A stretch of 64,000 bases of DNA. Origin: Tritrichomonas musculus (lineage: Eukaryota > Parabasalia > Tritrichomonadida > Tritrichomonadidae). This document shows, in pieces, positions 43,577-54,289 of this stretch. The notes beneath the pieces were generated by a model. It was not told the DNA's origin and made no database searches. It saw only the letters and a list, made by a program, of their open reading frames with translations. Location of the stretch: positions 1 through 64,000 of the forward strand of contig JAPFFF010000026.1 in assembly GCA_039105265.1 (NCBI GenBank), read 5' to 3'. Numbering within the stretch: the stretch's first letter is position 1; each line of letters opens with the position of its first letter. The translations under genes were made by a program, and so were the position numbers.

Positions 43577-43855
43577 GTTTGAAGAGATTTTGATAAAAAA
43601 ATTATAAATATCTCCTTTTTTGATAAGAAAATGATATTAATAAAACTATTATTTATTATCTATATTCAACAATAATTATAAATAAAGAAATATTCTGTAT
43701 GAAATAATATATTTTTTTTATTTATGAAATCACTTCTAATATTCAAAGAAAAAAATTCAATGAGTTCTCTCAAAATAAAAAAAAATAAAAATTTAAATAA
43801 AAAATAACAATATATTTACACATTGATTTATAAAATATGAAATGTTTTTAATTTT

Positions 43856-46054
43856 TTACTCAGCAATTTTTATGATATCGTCTACCAAGTTAGATATCGA
43901 AGTTTCAAATTCAACTTCTGTTTTATCGCATTTGGTAGGATTTCTGATCATATCGAGTAATGTCAACAAAGTTTTCCTCATTTTGAGCAACTTAATTTCA
44001 AATTTATTTGCATTAGAATAGTCAAGATTTTCATTCAAAAAGTATATCTGTAAGTATCCCCAAGCAATGATTGATTGCCCCAAGAGAGCTGTATTGAGGA
44101 CCTTTAACGTGAGATTTATAGCTTTTTCTTGCATCATTTCCTTTTCGAATGTCCTCCTTAGACGAACAAACGGGCAACGGTCGAGTAATTCGCATCTGAA
44201 TGGCTCGTCTCTTCTATTGTATTCTGAGATCATTTCATTGTATATTTCCATGTTCTTCATGTGAACTGCATAGAAATTATTGTAGCTCATGAAGGAAGCC
44301 CTCTTATCAATCGACATTGGCTGCTTGTAGAACTTGTTGTCTTCAGCGTCGTCTTTTGCATTTGGATCATCTTCGTACTTCGTCATATATTTTGGACAAG
44401 CTTCGTGAATTGAATGGTTTTCATCGCATAGTTGGCCGCAAAGAAGGCAGACATTCTCACCACACACGCAATTCATCTGGTTGACACCTTCAATGACATT
44501 TGGATTTTGGCCATAGGTTGGGCATTTGATAGGTATACTCAAAAGTTCGGCCAATTCAGTGTCGTCTTTAATGTTGACCATCAAGTAAGCATGATGATTC
44601 TGTGATTGTTCAAATTTGTGCAAACTTGCAGCATAATTTAAAGCACTTGAGCATCCATTAATTAAGATGTCATTGTCGCTTTTGATGCTTTCAATTTTGG
44701 AATTGAGTTGTTCCTGCTTTTTAGCGATGTCATAATTATGAGGTCCGCTTTGGCCTTTCTCTTTTTCAATGTTTTCAATCAGTTGCAGAATGTGGTCGAG
44801 GACAGGATGGAATGTATCTATGCCTTGTTGTTCTTCCACCATTTCTTTCAATTTTTTCTTGTCATCTTCGATGTCAATCATCCATTGAGCGATTCTTCCT
44901 TCAATTGCCAACTTCATGTTTTCAATTTCTTTTATTTCACTATTGTTCAAGTTGATGAAATCTGTGACAGTTTCATCGAGAACTTTTTGAATCTCTTCTT
45001 TTTGATTAACACGAAGATCTTTCAACTTTTCTTCCCTTCTTTCCAACTTTTTCTGTGCTGAATGAAGTTGCTGCATTTGCGAATGACGAGTCGTGTAAAA
45101 TTCTTGAGCTTGTTCGCAATCAAGAGGCCAATGTGATTCATGTTGGCACTTAACACAAACTGGCCAAAAGCATTGGCCACATCGTGCAATTTTTGAGCAA
45201 ATCACATTATTAAGATTAATGTACCAATTGCACTTTGGACACCTTATTATTGAAATTGAATTGTTATTTAGCCGGTCATTTAATAATGCATTTTGATAGT
45301 CTTTGATGAGATCTTTATCTGTTAATGACTTTATTATCATCTCTGTCGTCTGCATTCTTTTGATGACAATGTGGAAGTTCGTTCTTTTCAAGACTATATC
45401 GTGGCTCTTTCTCTAAGCATTTTTGACATATTTTGTGACCACAGTAAAATTGTAGCAAGAGACCGTTGGAATGGCATATTGGGCATTCTCCATCGTCACA
45501 TTTCTTGGGATCAAGTGTGGATTGTAAATCTTTAACATTGCTGCAAAATTCGGAATGATTCTAAGATTGAATCTTTGGATTTCTCCCACGCTTGTATGGC
45601 TTGTGTTTTGTCCCGTCCGAATTTTTTAAGTAAAAGATAAGCTAAATCGTCTGATATCGATAATGTTTCTTTGATAGTATTTTTGATTTTTATAAAGAAA
45701 GCTTGAGAGGTACATTCACCTTCAATTTTTGGGACTTCTTCTACCTTGTATAGTTCCTTCTTGAGGTTCATCTATACCCAAAATTGCTTCGACGATATAT
45801 ATTTGATCATCGCTGGAATAAGAGCACATTCTATTCAAAAGGTCTATAGATTCGCTATTATTTAATGATTTTATATATTCTTCAATTTGGTCATATGTAT
45901 CTTCAGGAATTCTATTCTCTTCTTTAAGAATCTCTTTAATTTCATTAATCCATTTTTGTTTTTGTGGGTTCCTATTGAGAAATTGTAGAATTTATTTCCC
46001 AAGTTCAGTAATATCTTCTTGAGTTTGTGGGTCATCACCGAAGCTATAAGACAT
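43856..46054 (-). pseudogene. RBR (RING-IBR-RING) E3 ubiquitin ligase, Ariadne-like, broken
   Basis: Begins at ATG 46054 with an acidic head (SFGDDPQTQED), then an Ariadne-style UBA-like helix (SISDDLAYLLLKKFGRDKTQAIQAWEKS). A RING1 follows (DGECPICHSN...FYCGHKICQKCLEKE), then IBR (IRCPKCNWYINL...ARCGQCFWPVCVKCQHESHWPLDC), a long coiled coil (about 45100-44650) and a last Cys cluster (CVCGENVCLLCGQLCDENHSIHEAC) before a C-terminal helical domain. RBR ligases pass ubiquitin through a RING2 cysteine. The 3' 1.5 kb is one open frame (45391-43856), but the 5' part has a stop near 45990 and frame changes near 45770, 45545 and 45385, inside or next to RING1. It cannot make the whole protein as read. 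Confidence 0.75.
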
Positions 46055-46563
46055 AAAAGTAAATTTTGATAAAATTGTGTCAGAGGTTTTTTCTTATTTT
46101 TTATCTGTAATCAAGAATTTAAAATTTCATAGTATTAAATTCTTTATAATATTGCACTACTTATGAATTGTTTTAAGAATTTTGGTTATATAATTAAATT
46201 ATGAAATTTGAAATGATTATAAGTACTTTTGATGTTATTGAGATCATCACATCTTATATTTATATATATTACAAAAGTATTTTTAAGGATGAATTTCATT
46301 CAATATTAGAAAAAAATTTTGAAAAATGAGTCTGTTTTTAAATAATTCTCTCACACTATTTTATTGCAGAATTCATAGCAATTTAATATTTCTTTTAAAA
46401 ATAAATGTAATAAAAACTTTTCAATATTCTTCAGAATTTAAAAAAAAATCAAACATACTTATTCAATTTTAAATTAATATCATCTGATAAGTAATTGTTA
46501 ATATTGCATGATTACCTGATGATTTTGGTGACTTTGATCATGAATTAGATAATGTTATTCGAC
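46055..46563. other. AT-rich spacer
   Basis: About 0.5 kb between the RBR pseudogene and the tRNA gene. Nothing recognised. Confidence 0.4.
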
Positions 46564-46578
46564 AAAAAAAAAAAAAAA
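46564..46578 (-). terminator. RNA polymerase III terminator of the tRNA gene
   Basis: A run of 15 T on the minus strand begins directly after the tRNA discriminator base. Confidence 0.85.
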
Positions 46579-46660
46579 CGACACGAACCAGATTCGAACT
46601 GATGCGGGATAAACCCATGGGGACTCTAATCCCACGCCTTAACCACTCGGCCATCGTGTC
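46579..46660 (-). tRNA. tRNA-Ser (anticodon AGA)
   Basis: Minus-strand cloverleaf: acceptor GACACGA/TCGTGTC with discriminator G73; D-arm GCCGAGTGGTTAAGGC (box A); anticodon arm TGGGA-TTAGAGT-CCCCA, anticodon AGA at loop positions 34-36 after T33; a long variable arm (GGG...CCC) typical of Ser; T-arm ATCAG-TTCGAAT-CTGGT (box B). One A-C mismatch closes the anticodon loop (31-39). No intron and no encoded CCA. It reads UCU and, after A34-to-I, UCC and UCA. Confidence 0.95.
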
Positions 46661-46807
46661 CTTATTCTTTCAAAAAGAATTTTAATACTAAATAAATACT
46701 TTTGATAAAAATAATTTTCTCATAAGAGTTATCTAAAAAATTCACCCAATACAATGTCAATTAAAAATCAAAAGATAATTATTTACTAAATAAAAGAAGT
46801 ATTGTAT

Positions 46808-49800
46808 TTAAAAAATCAAGCAGTGTGATTTATTTTCTTGGCTTATTGAAAAAGTGTGCTTTCCTGAGCCAACTTCCACCTTTAAATAGCAATCTTCAAC
46901 TATTGCATCAGTAATAACGCCATCCACGATCAAGCAAGAAGAATCAGCATATTGAGCAGGCAAATGCAAAACGGCTCTTGAATTAGGAGGAATCTCCACT
47001 TCCACATTCAATTTATTATCTTTCAAATCAGGCTCGCTTCCATTTTTATAAGAAACAAAAATGGGACCCTTAACCGTGGGTACCTTTATTTTTGCCATTG
47101 GGATTCCACCTGGCTGCAACTTGATTGAAAACACAGAGAATCCAGCTTTCAAAGGAAGAATTCCAAACATCCCTTGAACGATAGAGCAGCCTGGTGAAGC
47201 TCCCCACGGATGCGACAAAGTCATGTTTTCTTTGTGCTTGTGTCCCCAGGCCTCTGGTGTTATTGTGCACTTCAGATCGATCAAAAGTGACACAAAAGTT
47301 TTCACATCTTTTCCGACTCTTTCATTTGTGAGTAACTTCAAAGCGAGCTCGCCATGATTGCCGATAAATAAACCTTTCAAAATGAAGTACGATGCGTACA
47401 CGCTTCCTTTGAACTCAATTTTGCACCTCTCAAAAACGAAGTTGCACAAAGAGTCAGCCATCTCTTGGCCTTCGAAAACGCCGTAGCACAACGAGTATGC
47501 AGAAGCGTGTGTCGATGAGTGCTGAGTTGGTTTCAAATCTCTGCCTAAAGAGTCATAAAAACAGCCGTTTTTGCGATCATAAGCATAATTAATTAACGTC
47601 TTTTTAAGCTGTTCACTTTTTGAATTGTATTCAATAGCTTCGTCTGATTTGTTTAACGCTTCACATATCATCGACATGTACCGATACATCGCAACGTATT
47701 CTGCATTCAAAATGACATCATAGTAGCTTTCAATATAACCGTCTCGTTCTCGTACAGGCCAGTCAATAAGGGCAGTATGACCAGCTTGTCCTCCGCTATC
47801 GGCGTAAATAAGACCAGTTTCAGGGTCCTCAGAAGCAGCCTTAATCTTCAGTTTCTTCTTCAGGCTGTCGAAGTTCCTCCGGAGTGAGTCGCTGTTGCCG
47901 GTGTACATGTAGTCCCAGTAGGCCATTTCGACCGAGAAGAGGCTGTAATCGTTCGGCCATGTTGGGTTATCGATGAGCCACTCGTTGGAATGGCGGGCGA
48001 GTGAATAGTTGCATCGCACTGAGTAGCTCGTGTTTGAATTGACAAGAAGGTCACCTTCATAAGGGGCCCTTTCGCGTGCCTGTGAATCAACGAAGACGTC
48101 TTGATTGGTCGCTTTGATTGTGTACTTGCTCAATTCATAAAGGAGATTGAGAAGTAACGCTTCATCAACGCCTGACGATTCAAAATACGAATCTTCTTCA
48201 TCAAATTTCTGATAAACCGCCCAACCGTTAATTGTATTCAAATCTTGAATGACCGTTTTTTTGGTGACTTCATCTAAACCGATAAGTTCAACATAACGGA
48301 AATTTCTGAATGTTATCGTTTCAAACTCATTCTTTCCAGCTCTCAATGTCCAATGATCAACGTAGTCTGGACCAGCAGACAACTTGTGCTTAACGTGTCC
48401 GCCGTTCTCCATCTCTTCACCCATGAAAACGGTTATTTTCTGGTGAATTTTGCTTTCAAAATTGACCTTCAAACCGCCAATGATTTCTTTTCCAAGATCA
48501 ACGACGACATTCCCGTCGTTGTTTATGTACATCTTCTTGGCTGTCTCGCTTGTTTTATGCCTAAGGACGTTCTCTGATGGATAAGGATATAGAACACGGC
48601 CAGAGTCACCCGTGCTTCTGTCAGCGACAGGTTTGTTGACTTGTGCAATTATCCAGTTTGATGTGTCAAAATTGACACTGTTCCAGCCAACTGGATAGGC
48701 TTCCATGTTAATATTGTCATGGAATAAGTTCACATATCCCGTTGGTATTGTCTCTCCTACATCACCAAAAGCGCTGGTTCCGTCTAACGTCTTCCAACCG
48801 GAATTTTCAGCGCCGCTATTTGTGAGGATTTCTTTTGTTCCATCGGTTTGAAAGACAGTCATTTGTATCAGAATTCCTCGGTTTGGATCACCGCAGTTCC
48901 CAACAGCACTGATCACATTTTGGTCACCTTCACCTAATAAATCTGTCACATCATATGAATTGTAATAAACTTGCGTGTAACCGCTATTTTCAGACGATGA
49001 AAAACCGCCAACATTTTCCATTTCACGGGCAGATCCAGCGCCAATGCATTCTCCATTGAAAAAGAGATCAAAGATTGTGCCTCGATCTTTCGATGTCCCA
49101 CGTGAAGCAGCACTAATAACCGCTTTGTCCACTTTTTCAATGTCTGATACAAAAAGTTTTGGGCTTCGAATGAAAGTGAAGTTTCCAAGCTCATGCAAAT
49201 GATTCGGATCTTTCAAAACAGAGAAGACACTTTTATCCACAAAAAGTTTACCATTTGAAACAACACATCCTTCAAAATAACCGTCATCCTGCTCAAAATC
49301 ACTTTGATATAAAACTTTTTCAGAGCTGTCTTTTACAGTTAAAGCTGAAATATTTCCGCTTTCAGTTCTTCCTGTTCGAAACCCAATTTTCCCGGCCATA
49401 ACCGCTGTAACCTCCAAACTAACCGTTCCTGCATTTTGATAACCGCTTCCTGTATCAATTTTCAATTGAATTTGATCGTTAAAAACCGTCAGAAAAATTT
49501 TGAATTCACTTTTGTCAGTTGGAAGTGTGATGCCAAATTCAGAAAGCTTCAGCTCTGAAAAAGCTGTCGTGTCTATCGTTCCTTTGTTGATCACATGAAA
49601 TTTAACGATGTTGTCTAAATCACGAAATTGAACTAAATAACCGTTTTTGTCATTATCAATTCGAATTAAAATGCCTAAAGCGTTCCCAGTTTGAATACTG
49701 AGCTTTGTTTCAATAGAATAATTGGTCCATGTCTCTGGGGGGTCCGGTGAAGGAACAGCCCAAATCCCATTTAAACTTATCCATTCAGATGATATGTTTG

Positions 49801-50134
49801 TCATGAATGGTGATGGATTTGAAATTTCACTTTCGATTCCTTCTTTGTTTTTTGTTTGAACTTGCCAGTAATAAAGTTGATTGTCGATTAATTTATTTTG
49901 CAATTCAGGAACATGAACAAAGGAACTTTCATTAGATTCAATCCATCCTGTGTCATGAAAATCTCTCTTTATCTCATTTGTTTTAGATATAAAAACTCTA
50001 TAGGCAGTTTGAACATCGTCAGTATTAGAGTTATTTAATACCCATGAAAAAGATGGATTTTTTGTATTAATACAAAATGCTTCTTTTAGTAATTCTGTTT
50101 TAAGATCAATGGATTTCTCTACATTTTGGATCAT
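46808..50134 (-). CDS. Alpha-L-rhamnosidase (GH78)
   Basis: 1108 residues from ATG 50134, with the bacterial GH78 order: a fibronectin-III-like head (about 10-115, TAYRVFISKTNE...YYWQVQT), a ConA/DUF1080-like insert (about 120-300), the rhamnosidase N domain (about 310-470), a beta domain (about 540-640), a six-hairpin catalytic domain (about 650-1010) and a C-terminal beta domain. DSQARERAPYEGD (about 684-696) corresponds to the GH78 catalytic DxPxRDERxxWxGD motif, including the general-acid Glu. It would release terminal rhamnose from glycans. There is no signal peptide, so it is cytosolic or lysosomal by other routes. The gene is intact, intron-free and visibly less AT-rich than its surroundings, suggesting acquisition from bacteria (inference). 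Confidence 0.92.
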   Translation of the reverse strand: MIQNVEKSIDLKTELLKEAFCINTKNPSFSWVLNNSNTDDVQTAYRVFISKTNEIKRDFHDTGWIESNESSFVHVPELQNKLIDNQLYYWQVQTKNKEGIESEISNPSPFMTNISSEWISLNGIWAVPSPDPPETWTNYSIETKLSIQTGNALGILIRIDNDKNGYLVQFRDLDNIVKFHVINKGTIDTTAFSELKLSEFGITLPTDKSEFKIFLTVFNDQIQLKIDTGSGYQNAGTVSLEVTAVMAGKIGFRTGRTESGNISALTVKDSSEKVLYQSDFEQDDGYFEGCVVSNGKLFVDKSVFSVLKDPNHLHELGNFTFIRSPKLFVSDIEKVDKAVISAASRGTSKDRGTIFDLFFNGECIGAGSAREMENVGGFSSSENSGYTQVYYNSYDVTDLLGEGDQNVISAVGNCGDPNRGILIQMTVFQTDGTKEILTNSGAENSGWKTLDGTSAFGDVGETIPTGYVNLFHDNINMEAYPVGWNSVNFDTSNWIIAQVNKPVADRSTGDSGRVLYPYPSENVLRHKTSETAKKMYINNDGNVVVDLGKEIIGGLKVNFESKIHQKITVFMGEEMENGGHVKHKLSAGPDYVDHWTLRAGKNEFETITFRNFRYVELIGLDEVTKKTVIQDLNTINGWAVYQKFDEEDSYFESSGVDEALLLNLLYELSKYTIKATNQDVFVDSQARERAPYEGDLLVNSNTSYSVRCNYSLARHSNEWLIDNPTWPNDYSLFSVEMAYWDYMYTGNSDSLRRNFDSLKKKLKIKAASEDPETGLIYADSGGQAGHTALIDWPVRERDGYIESYYDVILNAEYVAMYRYMSMICEALNKSDEAIEYNSKSEQLKKTLINYAYDRKNGCFYDSLGRDLKPTQHSSTHASAYSLCYGVFEGQEMADSLCNFVFERCKIEFKGSVYASYFILKGLFIGNHGELALKLLTNERVGKDVKTFVSLLIDLKCTITPEAWGHKHKENMTLSHPWGASPGCSIVQGMFGILPLKAGFSVFSIKLQPGGIPMAKIKVPTVKGPIFVSYKNGSEPDLKDNKLNVEVEIPPNSRAVLHLPAQYADSSCLIVDGVITDAIVEDCYLKVEVGSGKHTFSISQENKSHCLIF

Positions 50135-50770
50135 AGAAGCAGAGATATCTCAAAAAGCATTGAAAAAGTTTAATTGAATGATAAAATACATAATATATTT
50201 GATTTTCGATAATTTTTGTAAATGATAATAAGTTATTTTTTCAATATTATTTGTTTTATAATTATATTAATCATTACATTTATATTTTTATTTTTTTTTT
50301 ATTAAGATAATAAAACAATAATGAAATTATTAATAAATTGAATAGTTTATGGTTTAACATTTTTTTCATTTTTTTGCATTATGTAATTATAATATTCATA
50401 TTTTATTTAATTTATAAATAATATAATATTATAAATGTATATTACTTAAACAATTTGATTAAGGGAAATCGATGAAAAAGAAAGATTTGTATACAAAGGA
50501 TCATTAATTTTGAATATTATATTAATAATTAATTTTTATATTCATAGTAATGATTAAATGTTCAATATTATTTATAAAATGTTAATATGTTATCAAAATA
50601 AAATCAGTAAAATCATAAACATAAATTTGAAAAGAAAAAAAATAAACTAAGCAAATTGAAAAAAAATTATCACAAATTTATTTTCAAACTCAATGATCAA
50701 AAAAAAAGATGAATAATAATAACAGATTAATATATAATTAGAAAAAAAATATTGAAATAATTTTTTTTTC
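50135..50770. other. AT-rich spacer
   Basis: About 0.6 kb upstream of the rhamnosidase gene, almost pure A/T. Nothing recognised. Confidence 0.4.
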
Positions 50771-50778
50771 TTTTCAAT

Positions 50779-51273
50779 CTAGGTTTGACTGTCCACAACT
50801 TTTTCAAAGGAGACTGTCCAAAAAGCAACGTATTTTTTTACACCAGCTGTCCACAGTCCAAATCTGTCCATATTTGGACAGCCAATTCAATTGTGGACAG
50901 CCCCTCAAATTTTGAATTGATATTTATTTTGATTTGAATTAGAAAATTTTTGATTTTTATCGGAATAAAATTTTTATTGTTTTTCAATATTTGATAATAC
51001 TCATTTAATTGCTTTCAAAATTTTGGTCAACGTTTTTTCTTCTCCATTTTATTTTAAAAATCAATTGCTATCTTTGAAACATTTTGATTAATTAACTAAA
51101 GAAAAAACTATCCATCATTTTTGTTAGTGGACTGCTCTTTCAAATTTTGAGTATTTTCCGACCAAATATAGACGTAAATAACGATTTTCTGTCCAAAAAA
51201 AGTGACAAAAATAACGTATTTTTTAGAAAAAGTGAAGGTAGGGACAGTCATTTCACTGGACAGTCAACCCTAG
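50779..51273. mobile_element. MITE, 495 bp, 8-bp target duplication (hAT-like)
   Basis: The left end CTAGGTTTGACTGTCC and the inverted right end CTAGGGTTGACTGTCC differ at one base. TTTTCAAT is repeated exactly at 50771-50778 and 51274-51281. The interior repeats CTGTCCA/TGGACAG motifs in both orientations (for example 50813, 50849, 50875, 50894). No coding frame. The 8-bp duplication points to hAT, although the end sequence differs from the 43036-43576 MITE, so it is another family. Confidence 0.9.
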
Positions 51274-51281
51274 TTTTCAAT

Positions 51282-51789
51282 TACAAATCAAATCATTTTT
51301 GCCTTTTTAGAAAACATAATTAATGGAGTAAATACTTAATTCTTTGTTAATAAAAAAAGAAGAATTTATTAAAATGGGAATATTAACCACATGTAAATTG
51401 AATTTTTTTTTAATCGTTTACATTTGATTTTTCAATATTTTACCGATATATTTTACAGTTTTTCAATATTTACTATCATAAAATTTGGTTTCAATTTTTA
51501 TTCACAAAAAATTGAGAATAATAATTCAAAATTTATTCGTAATGTACAAAAAAAAAATAGCATTTACATTAAATATCAATTGAAAATATATGTATTAATT
51601 TAAATTTTCATAACTATTTTCAATATTTATTATATAAAATCATAAAAAATTATTTTATTTAAAAAAAACATCAAAATAAAATAGTATTAAAAAAAAAAAA
51701 AATTAATAACTGTAACTTTTTGAAAAGTTCTTTTCATTTAAAAATTGAATACGTTAATGAATTTTGAATTATAAATTTAAAAGGTAAAA
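51282..51789. other. AT-rich spacer
   Basis: About 0.5 kb upstream of the seven-helix gene. Nothing recognised. Confidence 0.4.
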
Positions 51790-53184
51790 ATGCTTATACT
51801 ATCTCTCATTACCTTTTTAAAAACATATACAATTAATGATTCTAGTATAAGCGTCACTCTCCCTGATTATGGATTAATCAAAGGTGCCACATATTTTTTG
51901 CATATTTTTGATTCAAATGCCCAATCTTTTTTTGTTGCAATTCTTGATTCAGATGAATATTCCCGACTTCCTCATTTGTCTTTTTCATACGCTTCGCAAT
52001 TTTGTTCACGAATAAAAACCCACTTTTCACGTTTAAACGCTTCATTATTATCAAGAATATACGAGGCCTCAGTTACATTTACCATCCCAAAAAAAGATGT
52101 TTACCATCCACTTATAGTTGCATGTAAAGCTGGTTCATCTAGCTATTCAGTTACAATTCAATTTAAAAATGGGAATTCTCTTCTCGATTCACGTCGTCTT
52201 CCTTTGTTTGTTGTTATCCCTATTGAATTATGTGCATGTGGAGTTATTCTAATATTATGGATGATTAATTTAATCACTTATTGGAAAGGGCGTAAACCTT
52301 TACACGGATTTATTACATTAACAATGGTGCTTATGCTCATTACAATATTTTTCAGTTATGTTACGCTTTTGCATGACAGTCATTATGAATCAAAAAATAT
52401 TTTTCATTTTGTTCAAAAAATATTTGTTATGTTTTTAGACGCATCACTTTTTTCTACCTTAATTTTAACTGCAAAAGGTTGGTGTATTGTTATCAACGAT
52501 CTTAATCCAATTGATATACACGAAAGTGTTGTTTATTGCTCATTATATTTTGTACTTATAACTATTTATTCAAATATCAAAATCGAAGTTTTTGGTATTA
52601 TTATATTTGCAGTAACATCTGCCCTCATTTTTGTTATACTAGGTACAATGATCAATGCTATTGTCGTTGTAGATCAACATATATTAGGGCATTTACTCGT
52701 AATTCAAAAAGCTGGTATTGATCCACTTTCAACTCCTGTTTACAGCAAGCATGTTACATATTCTTTGTTTAAGCACGCAATTGTCCTTTACTTTTCATTT
52801 TGTATAATGACGATGTCACTATCATTAACAGATTTTGTGCCCGAATGGCTAACAGAAATGACTTTTTGGGTGGCAAATGTTGGGATTGTAGCATGTCTTT
52901 GTTTTCAGTTTAGAATTAGAAAATCAGATTGTAGTGAATATACAAAATTTGAAAATTTTGAAGAAGTTAATGAAAAAATGCTAGAAGATCTTGAACAAAA
53001 CATTTTATCAGATAATAAGGACTTGATTCAGTGGTATGAAGGGATGCTCCTTCCGCCACAGCCAATTATTATTAATAGCAATATTGTAAATAATAATGCG
53101 GAAAATACAAATAATGATCAATTAGTTAAAAAAGAAGAAAATGAAAAAAATGATCCTGCTGATATGCAAAGTGTTATTTTGTAA
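51790..53184 (+). CDS. GOST-like seven-transmembrane protein (GPR107/TMEM87 type)
   Basis: 464 residues from ATG 51790. A short hydrophobic start (MLILSLITFLKTYT) looks like a signal peptide and is followed by a ~120-residue lumenal beta-type domain with two Cys. Seven helices follow from about residue 138 to 375, with LTAKGWCIVIND between helices; this corresponds to the L(S)KGW motif conserved in the lung 7-TM/GOST family. The C-terminal tail is Asn/Glu-rich and cytosolic. Family members reside in Golgi and endosomes and act in trafficking. Family membership rests on topology plus the KGW motif. Confidence 0.65.
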   Translation: MLILSLITFLKTYTINDSSISVTLPDYGLIKGATYFLHIFDSNAQSFFVAILDSDEYSRLPHLSFSYASQFCSRIKTHFSRLNASLLSRIYEASVTFTIPKKDVYHPLIVACKAGSSSYSVTIQFKNGNSLLDSRRLPLFVVIPIELCACGVILILWMINLITYWKGRKPLHGFITLTMVLMLITIFFSYVTLLHDSHYESKNIFHFVQKIFVMFLDASLFSTLILTAKGWCIVINDLNPIDIHESVVYCSLYFVLITIYSNIKIEVFGIIIFAVTSALIFVILGTMINAIVVVDQHILGHLLVIQKAGIDPLSTPVYSKHVTYSLFKHAIVLYFSFCIMTMSLSLTDFVPEWLTEMTFWVANVGIVACLCFQFRIRKSDCSEYTKFENFEEVNEKMLEDLEQNILSDNKDLIQWYEGMLLPPQPIIINSNIVNNNAENTNNDQLVKKEENEKNDPADMQSVIL

Positions 53185-54285
53185 TAAATTTTTGTTTGTA
53201 TGTATTTTATTATTATTATTATTTTCAAAATTAGTAAACTTTTTAAAAGCAATTAAATGGTGTAAAATAAAAATTTATGAAAAAGTGAAAATAACAATTA
53301 TATGAGTTTATTCAATTTTTTATTTTTTCTGAGTAAACAGGAAGTCAAAGTCAGATAGTGAATTATTTACATTTGAGAAAAATTTTGAATATTTGATTTA
53401 TAACAAATAATTTTAAATAATAGAAATATTCATTAGTATTTCTCTCCAAAATTATAAAAATTGGGACGATATTTGAAATTGAAGAATTGTGTCAGATAAA
53501 ATTGAGAGAAATAACTACCGTCTTGGCTTGAATGATTGGTAATTAAACATCTAGTAGTTCGATATATAATATTTCGATATCAAATTATTCATTATGCTTA
53601 AAAGAATTTAAAAATGATACTAATATATAAATGATACTTAAATTGATTATTATCTGCAACTCGGCTTGTTATTCTCCGATTCTCGAGATCGATAATTGAA
53701 TGACTTTTTGATATCGATACATTAATATGCACAGATTCTCGAGATCGATTTCAGAGATCGAGATTTTTTTTTTTTAGATTTTGATATCAGAATTTTCAAT
53801 TAAACTTTTTGATAAATATATGATCGTTTTTAAATCTCAAATATTTCATAAAAAAGAATGTATTTTTTGATTTTAATCTTATTATAAGCATCAATGAATT
53901 CTATTATTTATTTTTAAGTATTTTAAAATCACAAATACCAATTATAAAAAAAAAGATAAATGGTTTGAGATCTCGAGATCTCGGTAATTGATATCAAGTT
54001 TACAATTATTTTCATATCACATTTCATATCTGATATCTTGATCATCAATAATATCGATATCAGATTTTGAAACTGATAGTCGAGTATCAAATGAAAAAAA
54101 GAGGCGATCATGTAAAGCTCTCAAAAAAAAGTTGAGCGATTTGATATATTTATTTTACACCCTTATTAATTTCAAACGATTTTTAAGCTGGAAATAAAAG
54201 CTATTAAACAGTAAATATATATAAATATATATAGTCGAGTATTTATATAATGAATTTATAATGTTAGTTTTCTGTAAATTTGGTT
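53185..54285. other. AT-rich spacer with CTCGAGATC/GATATC motif cluster
   Basis: About 1.1 kb. From 53560 to 54070, TTCTCGAGATCGA occurs twice (about 53690 and 53739), CGATATC/GATATCGAT several times, and a perfect 16-bp palindrome GAGATCTCGAGATCTC lies at 53967-53982. No coding frame, and no clean terminal repeat or target duplication was found. Confidence 0.5.
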
Positions 54286-54289
54286 TGGA

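Noticed and set aside
48353-48577. Frames opposite the rhamnosidase gene (also 47070-47270, 47860-48090 and 48946-49194 in other frames)
   Set aside because: Shadows of a strongly supported GH78 coding frame.
53560-54070. Motif cluster as a MITE
   Set aside because: Candidate ends (CATCTAGTAGTTCG and GATAGTCGAGTATC) do not match as inverted repeats and no target duplication was found.
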